A stretch of 64,000 nucleotides of DNA from Labia minor (taxonomy: Eukaryota > Arthropoda > Insecta > Dermaptera > Spongiphoridae), in NCBI GenBank assembly GCA_963082975.1, contig OY720347.1, forward strand, positions 13,064,225 through 13,128,224, given 5' to 3'. Numbering within the stretch: the stretch's first letter is position 1; every line of letters begins with the position of its first letter. The notes under the pieces were generated by a model. It worked only from the letters and a program-made list of their open reading frames with translations. It was not told the origin of the DNA and ran no database searches. The position numbers and the translations under genes are program-made. Of the stretch, positions 1 to 11,686 are shown one piece after another.

Positions 1-109
1 ACAATTCAATTTTTTAATATTAAAAATTATGTATATGTTACATAGGGCGGGATAAGAATTTTAGAATGGCTTAGGTGGGCTATGGCATAAAAAAGGTTGG
101 GAAACACTG
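1..109. repeat. Right end of a hAT-type MITE
   Basis: Ends ggttgggaaacactg followed by ctttagac, the pattern seen at the right end of several complete hAT MITEs in this window. The left end is outside the window. Confidence 0.45.
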
Positions 110-285
110 CTTTAGACATTTAGAAAATATTAATAGAATACCATTTTAAGTGAATTTTCTATGGAATTTCATTTAAAATTACTCTCAATTTGCAATTACT
201 ATAATAGTTTACTAAATGTTATTGTCTGCAAATATGAATTACCTAAATTTATGTAATATTACTTTAGTTTTTATCATTTTCATAC

Positions 286-3200
286 CCCAAAATTCAGTGA
301 CATCCTTTTTTGAAAGGGAACGAGAAATGCTCGGTCGTTTACGTGATAATCTCTGATCCATATTCTGATAAGTGGCTTCTTTTTTTTTCATATAAAATAA
401 GAGAAAATCTCGAAGTCCATGTAAAACCTAAATTAAACCAAACCTTATTTATTAATTTATATTTTTAATTTTCGATTCAATGATATTTCCATTATATTTA
501 CTAAAGTTGGATTTAAAACATAATTATGTCCATTTTCACAGGGTTCCAATTTTCGTTGTCTTTTTGCAAGAAAATGATCCGTTTTATCTTGGGATTTAAA
601 ATATTCTGCGCTGGTCGTTAAAAGAATTTGATGGGGTCGATCTTCCCCAATCGGATTTTTTTTTCCATAATACGAATCAATAATACAGTTTGGATCTTGT
701 TCTTGTTCCTGAAATTGATATTCATTAATTGTAAATTCCATTAACTCGATTGTGCAATCAATATTTAAAAATTTCTCTCACTTCAAACATATTGTCCATA
801 TTGACCTCAATTGTTAACTTTGTATCCCCATCTGGTTCTGCAATATTGAGACGAGTCTTTTGCACATCATCTAAAGCTAAACAATCATTGCATTGGGCAT
901 AAGGCTGAATGAAAACAAATAAGAAAATTATTATTCTTTCTCATTATTATTATTAATAGGTGTATTAATTAATTCATACGGTTTTCTAATAAATGACTTA
1001 ATTGGTATTTTCAGCATCGTGGTAAATTGTGACTATAGTATTCATTTGAAAGCTACTGTCATTGTACGTCATTTTCCAAGATATTTCATTTCTTATATCA
1101 ATAAAAATTTTAAATACTATGGTCGAAATAAAAAACTTTTATTAGGAAATTTCTCTTCATTATTTTAACATGAAGAAAAGTGCTGTCGAAGTAAAAGCTT
1201 AAGGGGATCTTGCTTTAGTGGTCTTCAAACTTTCTGGAGTCGCGGAACCCTATAGGATGATATATTTTTCAACGGAACCCTATAGAATTAATATTAAATT
1301 AATATTTAAAAAAATTCGTTATATTCGAGCTATACGGTATTTTACTTTTATTATTATACCAAAGAACGATAATGTTAAAAACACTTTGTAAAGAATGATA
1401 ATTCAAAAATGAAAAACTAAGGAAAACAACGATAGTTACGAATCCTTTGGGCTTGGCTCACGGAATCCCAGGGTTCTGCAGAACCCAGTTTGAAGACCAC
1501 TGCTTTAGACAAACGAATGTGCCAGAAGTAGTTTTCATTGATGAAAAGTAGTGTATTTACCTGGGAAGACCAAAAACGACCTGGGCAATCGAAAAATTTT
1601 AAAGATGAGGAATTGAAGGTATTACTCGTTGTCAGTTAACTCAAGATCCGTGTCAAACGCAAGAAAAACTTGTAAAAATGTTGGGAGTGACTCAACAAGT
1701 TTAAAAGTATTATAAATGATTCAAAACAAGGAAATTGGGCTCAATATGAACTTTTATAAAAGATGGCGAATCCAGTTTTATCACTTGGGGACAGCAATTT
1801 CAACGGTAAAAAGAAAAGAGTGCTGACAGACGATGAAAAGTGAATTCGTTACATCAATCTAAAGCAAAAATAATCATGGGGATCAACATCCAGTCCAAAT
1901 GAGTGAATTCTTGGATAGCATCAAAAGATAAAACCATTTTACTCCATGGTATAGGTATGCTACTAGAAAGATGGGAAAAGGCTGTGCATAGTGATGGACA
2001 ATAATTTTAACATTAAATGTATAACTATTTTTACCAAGGACTCTATTTTTGTAAGAAAAACCGTATAAATTAATTTGTATCTCTTATATTATTATTATAA
2101 AAACTTGATTTATGACTTACATGAAGAAAACCTGCTAATATAATGATATCAGCATCGTTTGTCGCGCCAAGTGCTTTGCATACATTGTCCATTTTTATTA
2201 ACGTTTTTTCATCTTCTAGATATGGGTCCAATAATATATCCAATCGCTCTTCTAAAAGAAATCCGGTAGCCCCAGCTAATCGGGATAAAATTGCCTACAA
2301 ATTATTTATTTACCATTATAAATCTATTTTTGCAGTGAAAAGTATGTAATGAAAATGAATTAATTTTGGTCCTACAAAATCTAAATATTATTATTATTAA
2401 TAATAATAATTTTCCTTTCAAGAAGAAAATTTTTTGTCAAATTTAAATAAAATTAAATTAAAAATAAAAAACATCTTAATAAAATACAATTGATAAAAAC
2501 TATTAAAGTTCGGTGATAATAGAAATAAATATTTAAAAAAACTAATCAATACCAATAAAGTATGTGAGCTCAAAATTTTTATAATTCTTTTCTTTTTCTT
2601 CTTATAATATTTGGATTCATATTTCTTGCGATAACAGTTTTTTTTACATTTGACCTCTTAAACTTGAGTGCACATATACTTTATTATGTAAAATTTCTAG
2701 TCAATTTAAAATTGAGTTCAAAATTCCATATTAACAGAAATATAATACACCAATACCTCGCTTTGCGTCGTTTCGTTTTGTGTTTTTTTTGTTCAAAGTT
2801 GTGTCGCTGTTTAATTAGTACTAATTTTCACTGTGCGTCTTTTGATTTTCGAGGTTGCGTTGTTTTGGGTTCTAGTCTTTAATTTTTTTTTTTTTAATTT
2901 TTCTCTGGAAGAATATCCCAAAATATACATCAAGGTGATATAATTTGTGGAAAATTAATTGGAATGTTAAGTGAAAAATTAAATACAATGTGTAACAAAA
3001 CAAATTTTAAAAAATTTATGTTACTAGTGAGATCATCTCAAATTTTATAAATAGTATTTTTTAATTTTAATTGATTAATTTATTTATTATTATTTATTTT
3101 ATTTATTAATTTTAATTTATAGATATTAATTATATATTGAATTGCTCGTTTCATCTAAATGGGTAAAAATTCAATAATAATATGTTCAACATTGTACAAA

Positions 3201-6200
3201 TTTTTTATGAAAGAAAGCCGACTTACCACAACCACTATTATTGACTCATCAGACAGTGATTAATTTTAATTTTGTTTTTCATAAATTAATTGAATAGTTT
3301 ATTTTGTTTTAATTGAATACGTTAGTTTTTTAAATGTTTACTTTGTTCAGTTTTCTTTTTAAAAAGTAGTATTTTCGTAACCCTGGAACGACATCCGTTA
3401 TCAGACATGGACACACAATGTTATCTTTTGAAACTGCGTTTTGCGCTATCTACTGAAATTTAGAATGAAACTTTTAAAAAAAGGGGAAGGGGGCTTGTGG
3501 CACGTTTTATAAATTTATTTTTATTTAGAAGGAATATTGGAAATTAAAAATTGTACAATTTTCAGTTAAGTGAAAAATCATTTATTTGGAGATAAAACTG
3601 ACATTTCAGCAATCAACTATGTTAATTTTTGAAGCCTTGTTTTAGCTTTCTTGCGACCTAGGTTTTTCCCATTCACGTTCCCACACATTTTTATTCCGAG
3701 AATTAGTAAACGCCTGCAGTGCCACCTGACGGTCGCATGTATTTCTTAGGCATCTGCAGCGCCATCTTATGAAATTTAGAATGCAAAACTGGGTTTCAAG
3801 AGACCTCATCTGTGTGTCCAATGCCTGGAAACTAACTTGGTTTGCTATAGAAAATTTAATTCACTTTGCATCGTGTTTTTTTGAACGTGGGGGCCCCGAT
3901 GCAAAGTGAGGTACTGGTGTATAAATTATAAAATATTTTTTTTTTTTAAATTTTATAAAATTTATAAATTCTAAAAAATATTAATTTAATTTAAAAATAA
4001 AATAAAAAAAAATGGACAACATTTGTATTTTTTAGGGTTTATAAATTGTATTGATAGTAAAATTGAAGATCATACCTTAAGAAGGCTTTTGTCAATACCC
4101 GGTTGATCTTGTAAAGGGGGAACAACAAGTGGTGGGGTAGACGGGCGAAATACTTTTTCAACATCAGCTACTCCTTGTTTGTAGGATTCAAATTCGGCAA
4201 GTTGTTTTAGATTTTGTTCTGGTTCATTCCAAGGTACACCTAATATTTGTCTAAGCACAAATTTATTTAGATTTATATCCAAAGTTTGTTTTTTTTTAAA
4301 AATAGGTATAGTTTAAATATAAATATAACCAATATAATATAATATACAAAAATTATGGACTAATTAAATTGTCACTTCATTAATTATTCTATATATTATA
4401 TAATTACGTAAATATTTCTGTAATTATAAAGGAATATCAATATTTTTTTTTTATTTTCAAATTTTTAATAAATTTATTTTATGGATAAACTGGGATTATG
4501 ACTCCTTGCTATGCCTCTGAACTGAAGAATTCTATTCGTATTATATTAATATAGTTCAATATTTTTAATTAGATTTAAAAAATTAATTAAATGATCTACT
4601 AGAAATGTATAATTATAATATTATATTTTAATTTTCAACCTGAAAATTTCCCTATCCGCCTGGTGAATAGCCCTTAAAAGTTTTTTTACACGAGATTCAT
4701 TTAATTGCCATAATCGTCGATATCGATTATCATCGTTGATAGTGAATTGATCCGTTTTTTCCTCTAATTTTTTAATTCTGGTATGAACTAAATTAATTTC
4801 CTAAAAATAATAAAAAAATAAAATGTCATCATCAATTTAAACAATTGTTAAAATTTTGTTTTAAAATTGTTACCTCATTCAATTTAACTGAATTTTTATC
4901 TTTTATTTCATCAATATTTTTAATTGATTTGTATAAATTTCGAATTTCATCTTTCAATTTAGTTAATTTTTTTGAATATAAACTTCGAATTAAGAGATTT
5001 TCATCTTCTCTTTTTTTCAAAACCTAAAAATGCATGACATCAAAATAAAATTTAATTTCTTAACTACACTTTGGAGTGTGCAATCGAATTTAATTTTAAT
5101 ATTCACTGGATACGGTATATACATATGTTGTTGTAATAAATGTAGCAAAAAAGTAAGATGGTTATATAATATATAGGGTAAAGCATACAGTCGTTGGCCC
5201 CCTTAAGCAATTCCTAGCAGTCTTTAATCCATATCTGGGCAAATTACAGAGCAATCTGGGTCAAATTAGGTTTGCAGAACATATACTATGAGCATTTTAA
5301 TGAATAAAAAAAAATAATTTTCTTATGGCATTTTCAATAAACACTTTTTAAAAAAAAAATCCTAAAAAATACAGTTATTGGCCTCCTGTTATAGTTATTG
5401 GCTTAGATATTCTATAGTGTTTATACAATCAAACAAAAAACGATTACATAAGCATAGTTAATAGCGCAATTTTTAAAATAAAAATCTCTTACTATTTGTG
5501 TTTTAGTGATAGGGGGCCAATGACTGCCTCGGGGCCAACGACTGTATACTTTACCCTATGTCTTTAAATTATATAATAATAAATTTGTTTAATTTATCCC
5601 AAACAAGGAGAATGAAATGAAATGATAAAAATTTATATTTTTATTTAATTTTAAATAAATAAAAATAAGAGATATTAATATATACAATTTTAAATATTAT
5701 TTAGCAAATTTTTCTTATTTTATCATAGACATAAAACTAACTTTATATATTGTAAAGGATTTATTATTTTTTTTAAATAAATTTTATAATTTTATGTTTA
5801 CCTGATAATTATATCTTAATTTTTCTGAATTGATTAAACATTGAAATTTTACTCCTTCAAATTGCCGACGAACTTCTTCCAATTCATTTTCAAGACGAAT
5901 TTTAATTTCTCTAAAATTAAAATCGATTAAAATAAATATTCTTTTACTTATTATAATATAATATAGTATGAAGTTGTCAAATAAATTATATTTTTGGTGA
6001 AAATTTAGATTTATTATTATTATACAATAATTATAATATAAGTAATGCATGTTTTTGAAAATGATAAATTTTAAAAAAAATTGTTATTAGAAGCAATTTT
6101 CTGAAAGAAATTTTTCATTTAGAATTAATCAATATTTTGTAAAAATATCCACATTTATAGTGTTTTTCTTTAAATTCAAACTTTCTATTGGACTTGTGTG

Positions 6201-8324
6201 CCCATAATATTTTTTAAATTGAAGAAAAATAAAAAATAACAAAAGTGTTCAATTTAGAAAATTTACCTGAATAGCTCAAAATGTTCTTGATAAATTAAAT
6301 CGATATCTATTGATTTTTGAATTATTCTTTCATGTTGTTCTTTAGAATTTTCTAAATCAGCCCTTGCAAAATTTTCTACAAGTTCATCGCCCATTAATCT
6401 TTTCTTTTCAAGATTTTCTGATTGAAGTGGCTTTAATACCATTTCAAGTGCTTGAAGCTCCTCTCGATAGGCATTTCTCATCGATACTGCCTACCCAAAA
6501 TATTTTTTCTTTTAGTATTTAAAAAATTCTTATTTAAAAATTAAGAGAAAATTATTTTATTTCTTTATGTTTTCAACGCTAAAATTAATTATTAGTATTA
6601 CAGGAACTTTTATTAATACACCACAATATTTGTTAAATCGATTTTATTTAGTAAAATAAATGTACAACGTTTCGACTGCTTATTCTGCAGTACCTTGCTC
6701 CGACTCAAGCAGACTGACGTATGATACTTGATAACGACTTAAGAATAAGCAGTCGAAACGTCGTTTATTTATTAAAATAAAATAGAATTTACAAATATTG
6801 TGGTGTATTAATAAAAGTCCCTTTAATAATCATAAAAACCACAAAAGTTTTAATAATTATTAGTATTTTCCTTTTTACCTGTTGATCAATTCGATCAGTG
6901 AGAATTCTTAAATCTTCTTTCTGGGCAGTTTGATCTTTTTCATAACGAATAAATGCTACGTCAAGTTCATCCTTCAATTGAATAGGATATTTATGATTTT
7001 AATTTATTTAGAAATTAACCTTAAAAAAAAGAAAGAAATTTACCTGAAGGGTCTTAATGAGGGCATCTTTCTGACTGAGAAGTTCTAAACATTTCACTCT
7101 TTGATCGTCGATTTCCTTATTTAGATCCAATGGATTACAGATTTTGCTCATCGGCAACCATCGAGATGTAATTTCCTAAATTATATTAATCTCAACTATA
7201 AAAACTATCAATAAACTAGATTTATTTCGAAAAGTAAATTCTTGAGTAAATGAACAGAAAAAGATAAAAAAAATCAAGATTTAATAATCCATTAAGAAAT
7301 CAGGATAGGATAGCCGAAAACACCAAACCGGGACAAACGGTTTAGTTTTTTTTTAGAACCAAATTGAAAGAATTTTGAAAAAAGTGCGAAATGTCCTAAA
7401 TATTGAAAAAACGGGACAATAGCCTGACCCGAAGACATTTTGGGGGACGCCGGGACAGAGCACCTAAAAACGGGACGTTTGGCCTCCCTAAATAAGGAGG
7501 AAAAATGAAATTATATTCCATCCATATTTTCCATTTACATAGAACAAAAAAAATATAAAATGTTTTAGAGATTATTTTAAATTTTTAATTTTATATAACT
7601 TTTTTAACTGGTTTATTTATTTATTTTTATGGTAATGAATTCGTTTTAGGAATCTTACATCAAATTTCTTTGCACAAAGCTGTGCCTCCTCTTCAAGGCG
7701 TACTAATCTTTCCTTTCGCTCTTCCTGGTTAAGTTTTCGTCGATTGATCTCTCGACGATCGTTAGCCACTTGAATATTTGTAATATACTCATCGCCTTCA
7801 CGAAGCAGACTTTCAATTCGTAAATGGGAATTTTCTAATTGTTCCTATAATGTCATTAATTAATTTTTGAAAATGAAATTAAAGAAAATAACATATATAT
7901 ATATATTATCAAGGTTTTATTTTATTTTGTATTATAAAAGTTTCTATTGGATTCAACTTTAAAATTAAAAACTTACTAGTAATTATAAATCTTTAAAATA
8001 AATAATAAAGAATAATAGACAATTTTCAATGTCAAAAATTTGAAATTTTAGAGATAAATTCAAAGAAAATAAAAAGAATATAAAATGTTAATAAATTGAA
8101 AAAAAAATAAAATAAAATACATAAAAATATGAAACAATTTAAAAATAGGTTCATACCTGGATGGGTGACAATTCGTCACCTTGTCGTTCCGCCTCAGGTT
8201 TAAGTGCTTGTTTGCGCCTCGCCCTTCGATTTCTTCTTGCCGCTTTACGCACCTCCGGATCTTCCGAATCCAAATTTGCCAATTTGGACACATTGTCTGA
8301 CTCATCAATGGATTGTTGATCCAT
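286..8324 (-). CDS. DRC1: Dynein regulatory complex subunit 1 (DRC1/CCDC164), 13 coding exons, 3' end outside window
   Basis: Coiled-coil scaffold of the nexin-dynein regulatory complex in motile 9+2 axonemes. Coding exons, 5' to 3': 8157-8324, 7659-7844, 7044-7175, 6879-6971, 6267-6490, 5802-5910, 4874-5023, 4640-4800, 4076-4250, 2121-2294, 782-904, 502-708, 286-427. All have GT/AG borders and keep one frame, giving 681 codons plus 1 nt; human DRC1 is about 740 aa, so only the C-terminal tail is missing. Family landmarks in order: basic N-terminus (RKAARRNRRARRKQ), TNIQVAND, KKFDEITSRW, a split YNYQ/VLKKREDEN across exons 6 and 7, ADREIFRQILGVPW, ATGFLLEERLDILL, and a C-terminal VLNPTLVLHGLRDF. 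The start is the first ATG of the exon, with no upstream in-frame extension seen. The intron at 709-781 is only 73 nt; others are loaded with transposons. Exons 11-13 are the least conserved part, so those borders are less sure. Confidence 0.9.
1216..1502. mobile_element. hAT-like MITE in a DRC1 intron
   Basis: Imperfect terminal inverted repeats: tagtggtcttcaaac at the left, gtttgaagaccactg at the right. Non-coding and about 290 bp. The right flank is ctttagac; the left flank shares only ctttag, so the target duplication is eroded. Confidence 0.5.
1530..1985 (+). pseudogene. Decayed mariner transposase fragment
   Basis: Conceptual translation in shifting frames gives mariner helix-turn-helix pieces: RPGQSKNFKDEEL, then CQTQEKLVKMLGVTQQV, then a worn TDDEK/IRYINLK block corresponding to the first catalytic aspartate region. 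It carries several stops and frameshifts, no terminal repeats are seen, and it sits antisense in a DRC1 intron. Confidence 0.6.
5176..5556. mobile_element. MITE family B, copy 1, TA target duplication
   Basis: Long terminal inverted repeats start gggtaaagcatacagtcg and end actgtatactttaccc, with TA on both sides. Non-coding, 381 bp, in the intron between DRC1 exons 6 and 7. A second copy is at 61416-61794. TA flanks suggest a Tc1/mariner-type mobiliser. Confidence 0.75.
6600..6853. mobile_element. Foldback/Penelope-like terminal repeat, copy 1
   Basis: Large imperfect inverted repeat: attaatacaccacaatattt and its complement at the two sides, and gactgcttattc opposite gaataagcagtc inside. It is flanked by a perfect 14-bp direct repeat taattattagtatt (6586-6599 and 6854-6867). 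Inside is gtcgaaacgtcg, a string common in Penelope-like terminal repeats. It lies 11 nt inside the intron from the 5' splice site of DRC1 exon 4. Penelope assignment is inferred; another foldback class is possible. Confidence 0.5.
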
Positions 8325-8362
8325 AATATTTGTTTATTTTTTCTCCAAAATAATGAGCGTAC

Positions 8363-8376
8363 CTTGCTATGGCAAT
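8363..8376 (-). promoter_or_regulatory. X-box (RFX-type) site upstream of DRC1
   Basis: Minus-strand ATTGCCATAGCAAG matches the palindromic RFX X-box GTTGCCATRGCAAC at 12 of 14 positions. It lies 39-52 bp upstream of the DRC1 ATG, the usual place for X-boxes in ciliary genes. Function is inferred from motif plus position. Confidence 0.6.
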
Positions 8377-8669
8377 AATTGTAAATTTGTATTTTTTTTA
8401 CAAATTCTAATAAATTATGATATTGTAAAAGAGATAAAAATTTAAAAATATATTAATAATAATAATAATAATAATATAAACAATAAACTATTCCCTTTTA
8501 AAACAAATATATTTTTTTATATTTTAATGAAATCATTAAATATTTAAATATTTATTTATTTTATTTATAGTAATAGATTGCTGTTTATTAATTTTTCTAC
8601 TTACTATACGTACTAAATATTATTATATAATTTTCACATAATCTGTTAGACGAATATTTATGTATAATA

Positions 8670-8941
8670 CGAGGGTGGGGCGAAAAGTTTCCGGCCTGAC
8701 CAAGAAAAACGATGTTTTTAAATTTTTTTTTACCTAATTTTTCAACATTCAAGTTAGCTGTGACCTGTACGATATCAACTGAACGTGTGCGAAATATTTT
8801 GCACAACCATTTAAACATGGAAAAGCTGTGTGCAATATGGGTGCCGCGTTGATGGAGATTTTGTTGAAAAATAAAGCAAAAAAAAAAATTTAAAAACACC
8901 ATTTTTCTTGGTCAGGCCGGAAACTTTTCACCCCACCCTCG
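8670..8941 (+). mobile_element. Internally deleted mariner
   Basis: Terminal repeats cgagggtggggcgaaaagtt and its near-perfect complement at the right end, TA on both sides, 272 bp. The interior still encodes the N-terminal mariner motif ERVRNILHNHLNMEKL, ending in WVPR and a stop. It sits just upstream of DRC1, about 300 bp from the X-box. Confidence 0.8.
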
Positions 8942-8943
8942 TA

Positions 8944-10203
8944 TAATATCAATTATGTATATCAATCAAGGTCAATGTGAATCAATATAGGTATATTTTT
9001 TGAAATAATTAAAATATAATAATTCGAATTATATATATATATATATATACATATAACTTTTTTTTTAATTAAAAATAATAAAATATTATAAAGATGAGAC
9101 ATATTGATGAACAGTTATTTTTTTCTTATTTTATATATTTTCATAGACAGAAGATAATTATTTATTAATTAATTAGTTCGGTGTGTATAAATTAATTAAT
9201 TACTATATTAATTAAATTTATTTATATTATCAATTAGAATATCATTTAATTTGATAGTACATAATTATAAAATAATCTAAAAAGGCAAAAAAACAAAAAT
9301 AAATAAATTTTCCAGTAATGTATATATATTTGTATATTTTTGAGATATTAAATCGCTCTTAGGATTTTTTTGAAATTCACACAATAGATCATTTTTATAA
9401 AGAAAAATCGATCTGTATTGGTTTCAACCTCCTGAAAAAACATCTATACAGTTTTTTTATTTAATTTAAAATAGTAATTTTAAATGACGTCACCAACTAA
9501 ATCATCCAAATTGAAATTTGCCTTCCGGCATATATTAATTTTTTTTTAAATATTTTAAAATTTTTAATTTAATTTCGAAATATTACAAATATTTATTTTA
9601 ATAATATTTAAGAATAAAATTACGAAATATATTTATCATTCCCCCACCCCCAAAAAAATATATATTAATGAAGTTAGCAACATATAATACATATGAACAA
9701 TTATAATAGAAGAAACTTTTTAAAAATCATTTTTTTATTTAATTGATCTAATAATATTAAATTATATCATATTAATTAAAATGTTTTTTAGATTAAATTT
9801 TAAATAATATAAATGATATTTTTGATTATTATAAATAAAAAGAAAAAAATATAAATTAAAAATCTTAATTAAAATATAGTCAAGTACAGGTGTCAATATA
9901 ATTTCAGAATTTATATTATTATCAGTAGTAATATTTGGTCGAAACAGTCTATAAGCTATTGTTACTTTGAAAAATATAAAACTAAAACCATGTAATTATA
10001 ACAACATATATATATATATATATATATATTTCATCTTGAAATGAAAATCAAGTTATTTTAATTAATTTTACCATTTTAGGAAACAAATTTTTTATGCGTA
10101 ATTTTTAGAACACCCATTTAACAATTGTAATAAATAATTAAAGAATTGTAAAATTTTTATTGTATAAATTTGTTAAAGATCGAGCTTTAGCTCGGTGTTC
10201 CAG

Positions 10204-10242
<39 letters not shown>

Positions 10243-11686
10243 CTCTCTATCTCATTCTTTATTGATTCAATATTTTTCTACATGCTAAATTGATTTGATT
10301 CTAATAAATGATTATGTTGACTTACTGTGAATTCAAAATGGAAATAATTATAATTAAAATTGCTGTATTGATGTACTAAAATGATACGATATCGAAAAAG
10401 AAAGATTACTGTCGCTGGGAAAAATGGATTGTTTTAGGTTGTTGTTTACAAACGTGATGGAAGAGTGTTGTCCAGGTAACAAGCCGAGGGTTAAAGAGGG
10501 GAAGATATATTCAAGCGTTGGATATATAATATTCAAAATTCTTATAGAAATAAAAGAAGCAATTGTTTCGTTTTATCATTCATTTATTTGGCAGTGAATG
10601 ATTTACAAATGTAATTTCCAGTAAAATTGAATGAATTAATATGAAATTGAAGATTTCGCTACAAAATGTGAAAATTTTATTAAGAATCTAATAATGATTT
10701 AAAACATTGTAATGATGGAGACAATGAGGCTGATGATTGTTGAAATGAGATGAGATCCAATTTTTCTAATTTTAATTTAAAAGATATACGCAATATATCT
10801 GCAACAAAACAAACACACAAAAAAAAAAAATTAAAATTAATTCCAAAATTCAACAAATATCAAAATACTATAATGGCATATATTTATTATTAGATTAAAC
10901 AAATTTTTGTATTAAATCAAATATTATCCAAGTATTATAAAGTATAAATAAAAATGTTAATTATAAAATTATGTAATTTGAAAAGAATGTCATCAAAATG
11001 TCTTTAAAGTTAATCTATTAAATAAATAATCGTTATATTTTGTTTTATTTTATTATTTTTCCAATATTTTTTTTTTCAAAAAATAACAATTTTAAAATAA
11101 TTAAAATGCATTGAAAATTATTAATTTTGTAATGACATTTTTTTAAATTATTGCAGTTTCTAATTTTATCCAATATATTTAAAATGTCAAAGCTTCAAAA
11201 CTTCAAAATTAAATATTAAATATGAAATCCTCATGAAAATTTAATGAAAGTTTCTGTGAAAGTTTTTTATTAATATTTATTTCCGAGTTCTTTTGACGTT
11301 TTAATGTGAGATTTGAATCTTGACTTTTCGGGGCCTATTTAGGCGCTTTTTCAAAAAAAAATTTTTTTGTTGGCTATTATGAGAATACCAGCCAGACGAG
11401 TTTGAGTGTTAGTGCTAGTGACGAGGATTTTTCAGAACTTCAGAACTCAGTATGTCAATGATTACCCATCCACTAAACACAAATTCCCAAAAATTTTCTT
11501 GAAAATATCATGAAAATAATCTGGAAAAAACCTCTTATAATATATATTTATAAAATTGGTTTATATTTAAATAAACTTAAATGAATTATTTGATAAATGA
11601 ACAAACTAAATAAAAAACAACAATTATTAAAAATATCTTTCAATATTTTTAGACTTAACAGAGCTAAATTTCAAATTTCACTTACC
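8944..11686. other. Intergenic spacer between DRC1 and flightin
   Basis: AT-rich, with TA runs near 9023-9050, 10007-10030 and 10208-10240. No exon is recognised; open frames here are short and lack splice or family support. The only repeat seen is a family D piece at 10100-10211. Flightin 3' UTR must lie at the right edge. Confidence 0.5.
10100..10211. repeat. Repeat family D, copy 1
   Basis: The segment running from acaattgtaataaataatta to gctcggtgttccaggtac recurs at 56352-56486. A shorter upstream portion recurs at about 55506-55580, and a related ctcggggtcccggtac at 56533-56572. No coding capacity and no clear termini. Confidence 0.5.

Noticed and set aside
1213-1510. Perfect 8-bp target duplication for the hAT-like MITE
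   Set aside because: Left flank shares only ctttag with the right ctttagac; the match is incomplete, so I do not claim it.
5784-6050. 88-aa minus frame as an independent gene
   Set aside because: Only its C-terminal part (5802-5910) is real, as DRC1 exon 6; the rest is intron.
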